Part shown: piece by piece, positions 25,573 to 34,650 of the stretch | Numbering within the stretch: position 1 is the stretch's first letter | Layout of the letters: each line of letters starts with the position of its first letter | NCBI GenBank assembly: GCA_902362275.1 | Contig: CABIWB010000002.1 | Span: 16,837 to 80,836, forward strand | DNA: 64,000 nt | Reading direction: 5' to 3' | From: Coriobacteriaceae bacterium | Lineage (GTDB): Bacteria > Actinomycetota > Coriobacteriia > Coriobacteriales > Coriobacteriaceae | The notes under the pieces: model-generated | Told to the model about the DNA's origin: nothing | The model's database searches: none | What the model saw: only the letters and a program-made list of their open reading frames with translations | Program-made: the position numbers and the translations under genes

Positions 25573-28443
25573 TCACGCTCCCTGTGCGGCAAGCGCCGCG
25601 GTCAGGACGATACCGGCAATCTTGGCGGCCTTGACGTCATGCTTGTCGAAATCCTCCAAGGCCACCGAGATGGCGACCGTGGGTGAATCGTAAGGTGCAA
25701 AGCCAACGAACATCGAGTTGACGTTGGGGCCGCCGGTCTCGGCCGAGCCGGTCTTGCCGGCGACCTTGACGCCGGGAATCTGGGCATCGGTGCCGGTGCC
25801 GGACTGGACGACGGCAAGCATGGCCTGCTTGACCTGGTCGGCCGTGGCGGAGCTGACGGCCTGACCAAGCGAGCGGGACTGCGTGGTCTTGACCACGGTT
25901 CCGTCCGGGGCGAGTACCTGGGCTACAAAGTACGGGTCCATGACCACGCCGCTGTTAGCGATGGCGGCGGCAATCACGGCGTTCTGCATGACGGTGGTCT
26001 GCGGGCCGGGCGTGTGGTCCATGCCGACAGGCTGGCCGGCGCCGGCCCAGGCGGTCTCCCACTCGGTCATGAGCGACGGGTCGGCCATGATGGAGGCCGC
26101 GGAGGTCAGGTCCTGGCCGAGCTTTTGGCCGTAGCCAAAGGCGTTGGCAAACTGTACGAGCGTGTTTGCGCCAACTTCGTTTGTCACCTGGCCAAAGACG
26201 ACGTTGGAGGACACGGCAAAGGCCTGCTGCAGGCTGATGGTGCCGTAGCTCTCGTTGGCATAGTTGGTGACCGGTGCGTTGCCGATGTCCATGGAGCCGG
26301 GCGCCTGGTAGGTGCTGGTAAGGCTGGCGGTGCCGGTCTCGAGTGCCGCGGAAAGCGTAACGACTTTAAACGTTGAGCCCGGCGTGTACAGCGCGTCCAT
26401 GGCGCGATTGTACATGGAGCCGTCCTCGCCGCCGCCCGTCTGCAGCAGGGCATCGATGTTGGTGTTGTCGTAGGTGGGCGAGCTGGCACATGCGAGCACC
26501 GCGCCGGTACGCGGGTCGATGACCACTACAGCGCCCTTAAAGCCCTTGAGCGCCTGCTCAGCAGCCGTCTGGATGCGCGAGTCGATGGTGAGCTTGGCGG
26601 TGTTGCCCGGCTGGGTCTGGCCCGCGAGCGACGCGATGGCGTTGTTCCAGCTGGAGTAATCCTTAGAGCCGGTGAGCGTGTCGTTCATGACGCTCTCGAT
26701 GGCGGTGGTGCCATACTGCTGGCTCACGTAGCCAACCACGTGCGCTGCCAGGTTACCGTTGGGGTAGGAGCGTACGTAGGTGCCGTCCTTCTGCTGCAGC
26801 GACTCGGCCAGCGTCACGCCGTCGGACGTGATGATGGAACCGCGCTGGATGTACTTGGAGCGGGCGATGGTGTGGTTGTTGGTCGGCATGTCCTGATAGT
26901 CCTTGGCCTTAATGACCTGGACATAGGTGAGGTTGCCGATAAGGATGGCGAACAGCGCCGTAAAGGCGAGCACCGCACGGGTTAGACGGTTGGCGAGCGC
27001 CACGCGGCCGAGTACACCGGATTCAGGCGTGTCAAGCAGGCGACGGCGCATGCGCGAGCCGACGGAATGGCTGCCGCTGCCGTAGGAAGACGAGGTGGCA
27101 AAGAGCGTGCCCGTCGGGGCGGCGGCAGATGCGACCTGATCATCGGTGATGGCAGCCATGGTGCCGGTGCCGGTAAGCTCGGCCTCGCGTCCGGTCGCCT
27201 CGTCACCGGCTCGCAGCAGGAGCGCGACGATGATAAAGCTCGCCAGCAGAGAGGAGCCGCCCTGGCTCATAAAGGGCAGGGTGACGCCGGTCAGCGGGAT
27301 CAGGCGGGTTACGCCGCCAACGATCAAGAAGGCCTGGAAGCTGATGGCGGCCGTAAGGCCCGTGGCACTAAAGGCGGCGAGGTCGGACTTTGCGCGGGCA
27401 GCTGTGGTCAGGCCGCGAACGGCAAAGAGCATAAACAGGATGAGCACGGCGCCGCCGCCCAAAAGGCCCATCTCCTCGCCGATAGCCGAGAAGATAAAGT
27501 CGGACTCGACGACAGGGATGTTGTTGGCCATGCCGTTGCCGATGCCAACACCGACCAGACCGCCATCGGCAAGCGAGAAGAGCGACTGGACGATCTGGTA
27601 GCCCTGGCCCTGGGCGTCCTTAAACGGATCGAGCCAAACCTGGAAACGCACCTGAACGTGCGATAGAAACTTGTAGGCGCCCACGGCTCCAACGGCTAAG
27701 AGCGCAAGGCCGATAACGACATACGAAAAGCGCCCCGTGGCAACGTAGAGCATCAGCAAGAAGATGGTGTAGAACAGCACGGCCGAACCCAGGTCGCGTT
27801 CGAAGACGACGACGAGCAGGCACACACCCCACACGGCAAACAGCGGCAGCAGCAGTCGCAGGCGAGGGATCTTAAAGCCCAGGATCTTGCGGTTGGAGAT
27901 GGAGAGCAGCTCGCGGTTCTCGGCCAGGTACCCGGCCAGGAACAGCACGATAAAGACCTTGGCGAACTCGCCGGGCTGGATGGTAAAGCCCGCGATGCGA
28001 ATCCACAGCTTGGAGCCCGAGATCGTGGTGCCGATAAAGATAGGCAGCATCAGCAGAATGATGCCGATGATGCCAAAGGTGTACTTGTAGCGCATGACCA
28101 CATCGAGGTTCTTAACCAACGCGAGCGTTCCCACCATCAGGGCCACCGAGACAAACAGGATGATGAGCTGCGAGATGGCGAGAGCGGGGGCGAGGCGTGT
28201 CACGAACGTGATGCCGATGCCCGAAAGTATAAATACGATGGGTAGGATGGCGGGGTCGGCACCGGGCGCCAAGATGCGCACGGCGATATGTGCCGCGGCG
28301 AAGGCGGCAAAGAGGCCGATCGGCACGGCGAGCGTCTCAAAGGAGATAGCGGCGCCCGCGGTGAGCACGTACATCGCATACAGCAGGATGACGGGGAACG
28401 CCGAGGCGATGAGCAAGAGCAGTTCGGTGTTGCGGCGACTCAT
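25573..28443 (-). CDS. SEDS glycosyltransferase fused to class B penicillin-binding protein
   Basis: One 956-residue chain joins two cell-wall enzymes usually encoded separately (rodA/ftsW and pbpA). Residues about 1-430 are a SEDS polymerase with about ten membrane helices, conserved WIRIAGFTIQPGEFAK, VVVFERDLGSAVLFY and LPFMSQGGSSLLAS. After a linker of about 50 residues comes a further helix (about 485-505) and a transpeptidase with active-site STFK (in YTPGSTFKVVT), SSN (AVSSNVVFG) and KTG (VAGKTGSAE). The fused frame has no internal stop or start signal, so it is a true fusion. ATG 28443 is chosen: GGGAG lies 9 bases upstream, and GTG 28452 overlaps it. The neighbours are PP2C and PASTA kinase. 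Confidence 0.93.
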   Translation of the reverse strand: MSRRNTELLLLIASAFPVILLYAMYVLTAGAAISFETLAVPIGLFAAFAAAHIAVRILAPGADPAILPIVFILSGIGITFVTRLAPALAISQLIILFVSVALMVGTLALVKNLDVVMRYKYTFGIIGIILLMLPIFIGTTISGSKLWIRIAGFTIQPGEFAKVFIVLFLAGYLAENRELLSISNRKILGFKIPRLRLLLPLFAVWGVCLLVVVFERDLGSAVLFYTIFLLMLYVATGRFSYVVIGLALLAVGAVGAYKFLSHVQVRFQVWLDPFKDAQGQGYQIVQSLFSLADGGLVGVGIGNGMANNIPVVESDFIFSAIGEEMGLLGGGAVLILFMLFAVRGLTTAARAKSDLAAFSATGLTAAISFQAFLIVGGVTRLIPLTGVTLPFMSQGGSSLLASFIIVALLLRAGDEATGREAELTGTGTMAAITDDQVASAAAPTGTLFATSSSYGSGSHSVGSRMRRRLLDTPESGVLGRVALANRLTRAVLAFTALFAILIGNLTYVQVIKAKDYQDMPTNNHTIARSKYIQRGSIITSDGVTLAESLQQKDGTYVRSYPNGNLAAHVVGYVSQQYGTTAIESVMNDTLTGSKDYSSWNNAIASLAGQTQPGNTAKLTIDSRIQTAAEQALKGFKGAVVVIDPRTGAVLACASSPTYDNTNIDALLQTGGGEDGSMYNRAMDALYTPGSTFKVVTLSAALETGTASLTSTYQAPGSMDIGNAPVTNYANESYGTISLQQAFAVSSNVVFGQVTNEVGANTLVQFANAFGYGQKLGQDLTSAASIMADPSLMTEWETAWAGAGQPVGMDHTPGPQTTVMQNAVIAAAIANSGVVMDPYFVAQVLAPDGTVVKTTQSRSLGQAVSSATADQVKQAMLAVVQSGTGTDAQIPGVKVAGKTGSAETGGPNVNSMFVGFAPYDSPTVAISVALEDFDKHDVKAAKIAGIVLTAALAAQGA

Positions 28444-28459
28444 AAGCGGCACTCCCTTT

Positions 28460-30394
28460 CTAGTTCTTTTCGGAGGCTTCGGCCTCGGCGGACTGTTCGG
28501 CGGTTTTCTCGGAATCTGATTCGGAGGTCGATCCCTGATCGGTGTTGTCGCGAATCGTTTGCGCGTCGATCACCTGGCGGGTCTGCTCCTCGTCGATCTG
28601 GTGGCGGTACTTGGATATCGTGTCCTGCGCATCGTCGACACTTGTTTGCGGAATGCCCGCCTTGAGGCGGTTTTGCGTGTCTTCGGGCAGGTCGGACAGC
28701 TTTATACTGGTTTCGCTTTCGAGCCAGTGGAGCTTGAGTCCGAGCGGCTTGCCGGGCAGGCCGCGCCAGACGGCGACATTGCCCTGGTGGGTACCCAGGT
28801 AGTACGAGCCGGTGACACCCGTGTAGGCCCAGATGCCAGCTGCCAGCACAAAGACGAGGGCCAGGATGGCGGCGATAGCAACGTTGCGGCGACGCACGCG
28901 TTGCGCCTCGCGCATGACGCCATCGTCAACCAGGTCAACGACTACTACGGTCACGTTGTCGTGGCCGCCGGCGGCAAGCGCCGCGTCCACTAGGTTGTCG
29001 ACGCAGATTTGCGCGGTTGAGGACTGCGTGGCGATGTTCTCGATATCGCTATCGGGAATCATGCTCGAAAGGCCGTCGGAGCACAGGATCAGACGGTCGC
29101 CTTCCTCGATATGCAGAGTGAAGTGGTCGGCATACATGGCGGGGTCCGAGCCCAGCGCACGGGTGATGACCGAACGGTTGGGGTGGACGCGAGCCTCATC
29201 TGCCGTGATCTCGCCGGCGTCCACGAGCTCCTCCACGTAGGAGTGGTCGCGGGTCACGCGGATGAGCGTGCCCTCGTGGAGCAGGTAGGCGCGAGAGTCA
29301 CCCACGTGGGTGATGGCGAGCGTGTCGTTTTCGATATAGGCGCAAGTGGCTGTGCAGCCCATGCCGGGCTTGCCCAGGCCATTCAAGGCAGCCTCGATTA
29401 CGGCGGCGTTGGCGGCTTCGACGGCTGCCGCCAGGCGTGCGGCGTCGGCAGACTGAGGAGCTGTCTTGGCGATGGTCTCGACAGCGATAGAAGAGGCCAC
29501 CTCGCCGGCAGCGTGACCACCCATGCCGTCGCATACGCAAAAGAGCGGCGACTGCACCAGGTAGGAATCCTCATTGTGCGGGCGCACGCAGCCAACGTCG
29601 GAGCGGGCGCCCCACATGAGTTGCGTGGTGGTGCCGGCATCATAGGTCGAGTCGGTCTCGATGCGCTCCTCGGTTAGGGGTTCAAAGCTCATGGTCGAGC
29701 CGGGGTCTTTGAGCTTGGCCTCAACGGCGGCAACGTCGATTTCGGCTGTGTCACCGGGAGAGACGGTGTCGGTCTCGGCGTTTGATTCGGAATCGCCGGT
29801 GTCTGGGGAGTCGGGCTCCTCGGAAACGCGGGCGGTCGACTCGTCATCTTGCGGGCTGACGTCTATAGGCTCGGGCGCCGCAAAGTGCGACGGCGCGGGC
29901 GTGCTTTGCGGCTGGGCGGCGGGCTCGGCCACGGCATCGGACTCGCTTGCGGGCGCAGGCTGCGGGGTCTTGGGTGCAGGGCCGTCCTCGGGGGATGTCC
30001 CCGCCTCGGGCGCCGGCGTAGACGCGGGCGCAACCTCGGATGCCGGGGCTATGGGAAACGCCGGCGCGGCGGGCTCGGGTGCCGCAAACACCGCAGCGCT
30101 CTCGTTGATTGCCGCGGCGACGGGCTCTGCAAAGTGAGCCGGCGCCGGGGTTGCTTCGGGCGCTGTGGGCTGTTCCGCAGCATGTGCGCCGATGGGCGCC
30201 GCTACGGCATCCTCTTCGTCCTCGTTATCGGCGAGATCCGAAATATCATGCGTTACATGCGAAAGAGGCAGGGAGAACACGGTGTCCTCGGGCTCCACGG
30301 GTGCGGAGCCCGCCGGAGCGGCGTGGGCCGGCGCAGCTGTGGCGGCGGCCGGTGCCTCGGTCATAGTTGCGGACTTGTTCTCCTCGTCGATCAT
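28460..30394 (-). CDS. PP2C-family protein phosphatase (PstP-like) with long N-terminal extension
   Basis: The 644-residue phosphatase would reverse the kinases of this operon. Residues 1-230 are a low-complexity Ala/Pro/Glu region. The catalytic PP2C domain (about 240-475) has RPHNEDSYLV, CDGMGGHAAGE, THVGDSRAYLL, LILCSDGLSS and GGHDNVTVVVV, which carry the metal-binding aspartates. A membrane helix (VAIAAILALVFVLAAGIWAY, about 490) and an external domain with a Glu/Ser-rich tail follow. It overlaps the upstream FHA gene by 4 bases (ATGA). The N-terminal extension is long for the family and may be an interaction region. Confidence 0.93.
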   Translation of the reverse strand: MIDEENKSATMTEAPAAATAAPAHAAPAGSAPVEPEDTVFSLPLSHVTHDISDLADNEDEEDAVAAPIGAHAAEQPTAPEATPAPAHFAEPVAAAINESAAVFAAPEPAAPAFPIAPASEVAPASTPAPEAGTSPEDGPAPKTPQPAPASESDAVAEPAAQPQSTPAPSHFAAPEPIDVSPQDDESTARVSEEPDSPDTGDSESNAETDTVSPGDTAEIDVAAVEAKLKDPGSTMSFEPLTEERIETDSTYDAGTTTQLMWGARSDVGCVRPHNEDSYLVQSPLFCVCDGMGGHAAGEVASSIAVETIAKTAPQSADAARLAAAVEAANAAVIEAALNGLGKPGMGCTATCAYIENDTLAITHVGDSRAYLLHEGTLIRVTRDHSYVEELVDAGEITADEARVHPNRSVITRALGSDPAMYADHFTLHIEEGDRLILCSDGLSSMIPDSDIENIATQSSTAQICVDNLVDAALAAGGHDNVTVVVVDLVDDGVMREAQRVRRRNVAIAAILALVFVLAAGIWAYTGVTGSYYLGTHQGNVAVWRGLPGKPLGLKLHWLESETSIKLSDLPEDTQNRLKAGIPQTSVDDAQDTISKYRHQIDEEQTRQVIDAQTIRDNTDQGSTSESDSEKTAEQSAEAEASEKN

Positions 30395-30807
30395 CGACGG
30401 TTCACCTTCATGACCACGTCGCCAATCTGGACTTCGTCGCCCTCACGCAGCGTCGCGGGCTCCACGAGCTGGCGGCCGTTGACGAGCGTGCCGTTAAGCG
30501 AGTTGAGGTCCTCGATGATGAGCGCCGGGCCCTGCAGCGAAAAGCGCGCATGCGAGGCCGAGACGAACGGTTCGTTGATGCAGATGTCCGAAGATGGCGA
30601 GCGACCGACGATGACGGGGCCGAGCATGTCTACGTGGATGCCGCGGATACCGCGCGGACCCTTGTCCACATCAATCGTCCAGATAGCCGAGTCGCGGCGC
30701 TGCCCGCGCACAAGTCCCACGCCGGTCTTCATGACGGCGAACAGGAAGATATAGAGCAGGGCGACCAAGACGATGCGGCCTGCAAAAAGGACGATATCGA
30801 TGTTCAT
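30391..30807 (-). CDS. Membrane-anchored FHA-domain protein (FhaB-like)
   Basis: The 138-residue protein has one N-terminal membrane helix (IVLVALLYIFLFAVMKTG, about residues 12-29) and a C-terminal FHA domain with the phosphothreonine-binding set VGRSPSSD, VSASHARF and EDLNSLNGTLVNG. It would recruit phosphorylated partners to the cell-wall machinery, as FhaB does in actinobacteria. It is placed between FhaA-like and PP2C genes (4-base overlap with PP2C, 6-base gap from FhaA). Confidence 0.92.
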   Translation of the reverse strand: MNIDIVLFAGRIVLVALLYIFLFAVMKTGVGLVRGQRRDSAIWTIDVDKGPRGIRGIHVDMLGPVIVGRSPSSDICINEPFVSASHARFSLQGPALIIEDLNSLNGTLVNGRQLVEPATLREGDEVQIGDVVMKVNRR

Positions 30808-30813
30808 AAGCGA

Positions 30814-31824
30814 CTATCCCCTAAATTCAAAGGTGCTCAGGCCAAACGTCAGCAGATCGCCGTTGCGCAGCGGGCAGCGCGTAATGCGGCGGTTGTTGAC
30901 GAGCGTGCCGTTGGTGGAATTGAGGTCCTCGATCGACCAATCCGAGCCCGTAAAGGTGAGCTGGGCGTGGCGACGCGACACGTTGGGGTCGCGCAGGGCA
31001 ATGTCGGAAACCGAGCGCTCGCGACCGATGGTCACCTGTGCGGAGGTGATGCTATGGCTCTCGCCGCTCACGACATCGACGAGCTGGGCGAGCGGGCGCT
31101 GCGGGGCGCGAGTGCTCGCCATGTTGGAGGCGATGCCGGCTGCGGCACCTAGGCCCACGGCGGCACCGGTCGCGGCGGCTCCGCCCATGCCGGCAAGCGC
31201 GTCGCGCGAGACGGTCTGCGGCACCGGGATAGGAGCGGCGGGGTCGGGGACGCTAGGCGCGAAGGGATCTGCCACGGCAAGCGGGTCGGGAGCGGCGGCG
31301 CGAGGCGTCGGCTGCTGCTGGGGCATGGCGGCGGGGCGCTGCTGCTGCGGGGCAGCAAACTGCTGCTGGCCGGCGCGCGGGGCGCTGGCGGCACGGCTTG
31401 CCGCGGAGTTGTTCTGGCCCAGGCCGTTTTGATAGGCGCGCTCTTCTTCGTACAGGCGACCGAGCGTGGGGGCATCGACGTTCTCGGCAAAGACCGAGAA
31501 CTTGCCGGCGCGCAGCTGCGGATCGATCATAAAGCGCACGAGGGGCTCGCCGACAAAGACATAGCGGCGCTTTTCGGCCTGCGCCTTCACAAACTCGCGG
31601 ACCTCGCGCGAAAGCTCGGGGTAGAACGGGGCGAGCATGGGATCGTCGTCGGCGGCGATAAGGATGGTATAGAGTGCCGGCGCCGTGTTGACGCCGTTGA
31701 TCACCAGAGTCTGATCCTCCATGTCGCGAGCGGCCTGCTTGGCAAGCTTCTTAAAGGAGAACGGGGCACGGGTGGCACCGAAGATGCCGGCCACGTGGTC
31801 CTCGAAGATGTTCAGGAAGTTCAC
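30814..31824 (-). CDS. DUF3662/FHA-domain protein (FhaA-like)
   Basis: The 336-residue protein has the DUF3662 N-terminal domain (MNFLNIFEDHVAGIFGATRAPF to about residue 125), a Gln/Pro/Ala linker, a Gly/Ala hydrophobic stretch (about 210-230) and a C-terminal FHA domain with TIGRERSVSD, VSRRHAQL and EDLNSTNGTLVNN. In mycobacteria FhaA is a kinase substrate that links signalling to peptidoglycan synthesis. It overlaps the upstream kinase by 4 bases, indicating coupled translation. Confidence 0.93.
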   Translation of the reverse strand: MNFLNIFEDHVAGIFGATRAPFSFKKLAKQAARDMEDQTLVINGVNTAPALYTILIAADDDPMLAPFYPELSREVREFVKAQAEKRRYVFVGEPLVRFMIDPQLRAGKFSVFAENVDAPTLGRLYEEERAYQNGLGQNNSAASRAASAPRAGQQQFAAPQQQRPAAMPQQQPTPRAAAPDPLAVADPFAPSVPDPAAPIPVPQTVSRDALAGMGGAAATGAAVGLGAAAGIASNMASTRAPQRPLAQLVDVVSGESHSITSAQVTIGRERSVSDIALRDPNVSRRHAQLTFTGSDWSIEDLNSTNGTLVNNRRITRCPLRNGDLLTFGLSTFEFRG

Positions 31825-33674
31825 GAAAGATCACTCTCCGTATAGGTTCTTTGGTATCCGAGCAAATATAGGCATATCCCAACGATTATAGAGGATAGGA
31901 TTCCCGCAACCGCCGCCTTGGCGATGACCGCGGCTGCAAGGCTGGCAATTTCCATATGGTGTGCAAGACAGGACGCCGCTGCGCAGCCGATGCCGGTGAC
32001 AGCGATGGTGGCGATTGCGGCAAGGTTTGAGCCCTGATCGACACGCTTGGCATGGGCATTGAGCAGCGCGGATGACGCTGCGGCAGTTGCCGCGACCAGC
32101 ACAAAGGCAGCCCAAAGGAGCGGGTCTCCCAGCGCTGCGGCAACGTTACCGAGCCCCAGCACGCCTCCGGCTGAAAGCGCGACCGTGGCCAGACGGGCAA
32201 AAAGCGCGCCCATGCCCGTTGCCGCGGCGGCGCTTGCCGGGCCGAGCCAAAATGACGCGACGCCGGCGGCGACCCCAGCTGCCAGGAAGGTATTGCCGGT
32301 CAGACAGCCAAGCGCGAGTGCACAGGTGAGCGTGGCGCTCGCGGCAGCCTCGGTGCGACCCCAGGCGATCCACCAACCGGACATGGCGGCGGCAAAGATC
32401 ACCGCGACGGGCAGCATCGACAGGATGCCCTGTGCCTGCATGGTGGCGTTGGCCATGAGCACCAAAAAGCCCACAGCCGAGATGGCCGAGCCAATCTGGG
32501 GGGCCAGGCCAGCCGCCGCTCCGATCGCGATGGCCGCAATGACCAGGCCGGGAAGCGCCGCGACCCCGGCCGATTGCATCAGCAAAAAGCTAAAGGTGCC
32601 GCACGTTAGCGCCGAGATAGCGCGCATGGTGTAGTCGCGCGCATGGCTCCAGCGCGTGCCCGCCCAGCCGAGTGCGGGGTCGACCTCGATGGCGTCGTCC
32701 TCGTAGTGCGACGGCTCGATATCGTCGAGCTCCTGCTCGTCATCCGAAAGTTCGCCAACCATTTGCTCCAGGCTGCGACGGCCTTCGCGCACGCTGCCCA
32801 GACCGGCAAGGAGCTGGTCGCAAAATGCCTCGATGCTGTTGGGGCGGTCCTGCGGCATGGGGGAGAGCGCGCTCATGAGCGCGGCCTCGGCTCCCGGGGG
32901 AAAGTATGGTATCAGCTCGCTGGGATAGGTGGCGCCGCCGATGATGCGGTCGAGCGAGTCGGCGGGCGTGGCCGCCATAAAGGGAGCGCTGCCGCACAAG
33001 CCCTCATAGATAACGCAGGCAAGGGCAAAGACATCGGCGCGCTCATCGACCGTGCCGGTCTCGATATCGAGCTGCTCGGGCGGCATGTAGCCGATGGTGC
33101 CGCCGCGCGAGCCGCCAAAGCCACCGGCGGACGACAGTCGCGCCATGCCAAAGTCGGTGAGCTTTACATTGCCCGAGTGGTCGATGAGCACGTTGGCGGG
33201 CTTAATGTCCAGGTGGAGCACGCCATTGCTATGGGCGAAGGTGAGCGCCTGGCCCAGGGCATCGGCAATGGCCGCGGCCTCGTCAAAGGTAAGTGAGTGG
33301 CCGTCCGCGCGGTGCAAAAACTCGGCCAGCGACATGCCATCGACATATTCCATAACCAGGTAGGCATAGGCTGTGTCGTGCGTAAAGTCGATGACCTGCA
33401 CGATATTGGGATGTTGAAGCATGGCGGCAGTGTGCGCCTCGCGCAGGACATCCATGATGTCGCTGGCGGGCATACCGGCACCGTTGATAAGGGGGATGCG
33501 CTTAATGGCGACGCGGCGGCGCAGGTGCGTGTCGCGGCAGATCTCGATGGAGCCAAAACCGCCGGTCGCAAGTGTCTCGAGCGGCTGGTACCGCTTGAGC
33601 AGCTCGCGAGAGCTGGTGCCCTCCAAAGGAACGTCCGGCGAGAACCGGGCGGTATGTTGCGAGAAAAGCGGCAT
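31821..33674 (-). CDS. Serine/threonine kinase with multispanning C-terminal membrane domain
   Basis: The 617-residue kinase heads the operon. The kinase domain (about residues 20-290) has LATGGFGSIE, VAIKRI, LHLDIKPANVL and DFGMA. The catalytic loop reads HLD rather than HRD, so it is a non-RD kinase and may not depend on activation-loop phosphorylation. An acidic linker (about 305-340) is followed by about eight to ten hydrophobic helices (360-610) instead of a sensor domain. ATG 33674 has GAGGG 6 bases upstream; a TTG at 33680 is too close. It differs from typical PknA, which has a single helix. Confidence 0.9.
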   Translation of the reverse strand: MPLFSQHTARFSPDVPLEGTSSRELLKRYQPLETLATGGFGSIEICRDTHLRRRVAIKRIPLINGAGMPASDIMDVLREAHTAAMLQHPNIVQVIDFTHDTAYAYLVMEYVDGMSLAEFLHRADGHSLTFDEAAAIADALGQALTFAHSNGVLHLDIKPANVLIDHSGNVKLTDFGMARLSSAGGFGGSRGGTIGYMPPEQLDIETGTVDERADVFALACVIYEGLCGSAPFMAATPADSLDRIIGGATYPSELIPYFPPGAEAALMSALSPMPQDRPNSIEAFCDQLLAGLGSVREGRRSLEQMVGELSDDEQELDDIEPSHYEDDAIEVDPALGWAGTRWSHARDYTMRAISALTCGTFSFLLMQSAGVAALPGLVIAAIAIGAAAGLAPQIGSAISAVGFLVLMANATMQAQGILSMLPVAVIFAAAMSGWWIAWGRTEAAASATLTCALALGCLTGNTFLAAGVAAGVASFWLGPASAAAATGMGALFARLATVALSAGGVLGLGNVAAALGDPLLWAAFVLVAATAAASSALLNAHAKRVDQGSNLAAIATIAVTGIGCAAASCLAHHMEIASLAAAVIAKAAVAGILSSIIVGICLYLLGYQRTYTESDLS

Positions 33675-33818
33675 GGCCAACCCTCGTGCGTTTAAAGTTC
33701 GTTTGCGAGCGGCGGGCGCGGGGCCGAGCCATTCGCGGTGGCATAGATGCTGCTAGTGTAGCACGCTCGGGCGCATGGGGAGGATAGCGGGATGCGAAGC
33801 TGCCTGTCTGACTTGGCC

Positions 33819-34535
33819 TTAGCGCTTCTTCTTGTTCTTCTTCTGCTTGTGTTGCTTGCCCTTGGTCTCCTGGGGCTGGTCGCCCTGTTTGGCTTCGGCA
33901 GCGGCCTTTTCTGCCTTCATCTTCTTGCGTTTCGTCTCGATGCGGAGTTTTTTGTTGATGCGCGCCTTGAGGAAGGGACCGAACTGCTCGGCATCGCCGC
34001 GGACAAAGGTGTCCTTAGGGATCGTCACGCCCTGGTCGGCGAACATGGCCACAAAGATGCGCTCGCCGTCGAGCACGTGGTCGAGCTTTTCAAACGGGAA
34101 GAACTGCGACTTGCCGCTCTTGCCCCAAACCATCAGGCCGTCCTCGTTGGCGGCGACGCGGCGATAGCGGCCGCCCATGGACTCGTCGGCCTCGACGGCG
34201 TCGATAAAGTCGCGGGCGAGGGTGTGGTGCAGGTTCTTGCTCCACCAGGCCAAAAAGGCGCCGAATACGATCAGCACGACGCCAAACTTGATCCAGTTGC
34301 TGCCGGCCACCAACATGCCGATGCCGATGAGCGCGGCAATTGCCGCGGCGACATACAGCGAGCCGCGACGCCTGGGCGAGGCGACCAGGCGGGCGAAGTC
34401 GGTGACCAGGTCGTTTTCGTACTGGTACTCGTTGAGGTACAGGATACCGTCGTCGGCTGCTGCCTGCGCCTCGAGCGCGACCTCGACCTGGTCGGCTGCT
34501 TCGGAGGGAACGAGGTTGCTCTCTGCATCTGCCAT
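33819..34535 (-). CDS. YcxB-like membrane protein
   Basis: The 238-residue protein has two adjacent membrane helices (SLYVAAAIAALIGIGMLVAG and IKFGVVLIVFGAFLAWW, about residues 58-96). A C-terminal cytoplasmic domain resembles YcxB (GKSQFFPFEKLDHVLDGERIFVAMF, then VTIPKDTFVRGDAEQFGPFL), and it ends in a lysine-rich tail (KQHKQKKNKKKR). The YcxB family has no firm function. It is monocistronic between the kinase operon and dnaX, which diverges from it. Confidence 0.75.
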   Translation of the reverse strand: MADAESNLVPSEAADQVEVALEAQAAADDGILYLNEYQYENDLVTDFARLVASPRRRGSLYVAAAIAALIGIGMLVAGSNWIKFGVVLIVFGAFLAWWSKNLHHTLARDFIDAVEADESMGGRYRRVAANEDGLMVWGKSGKSQFFPFEKLDHVLDGERIFVAMFADQGVTIPKDTFVRGDAEQFGPFLKARINKKLRIETKRKKMKAEKAAAEAKQGDQPQETKGKQHKQKKNKKKR

Positions 34536-34650
34536 GCTCTTTGGACTCCTATCGCGGCGGGCTCGCCGTACGGGTTATTATGAATGCAGTATGCCGTGCG
34601 ACCGCATGGCCGTCGCGGCAACAAGACTCAGTATACCCGGGGGAGCACCC

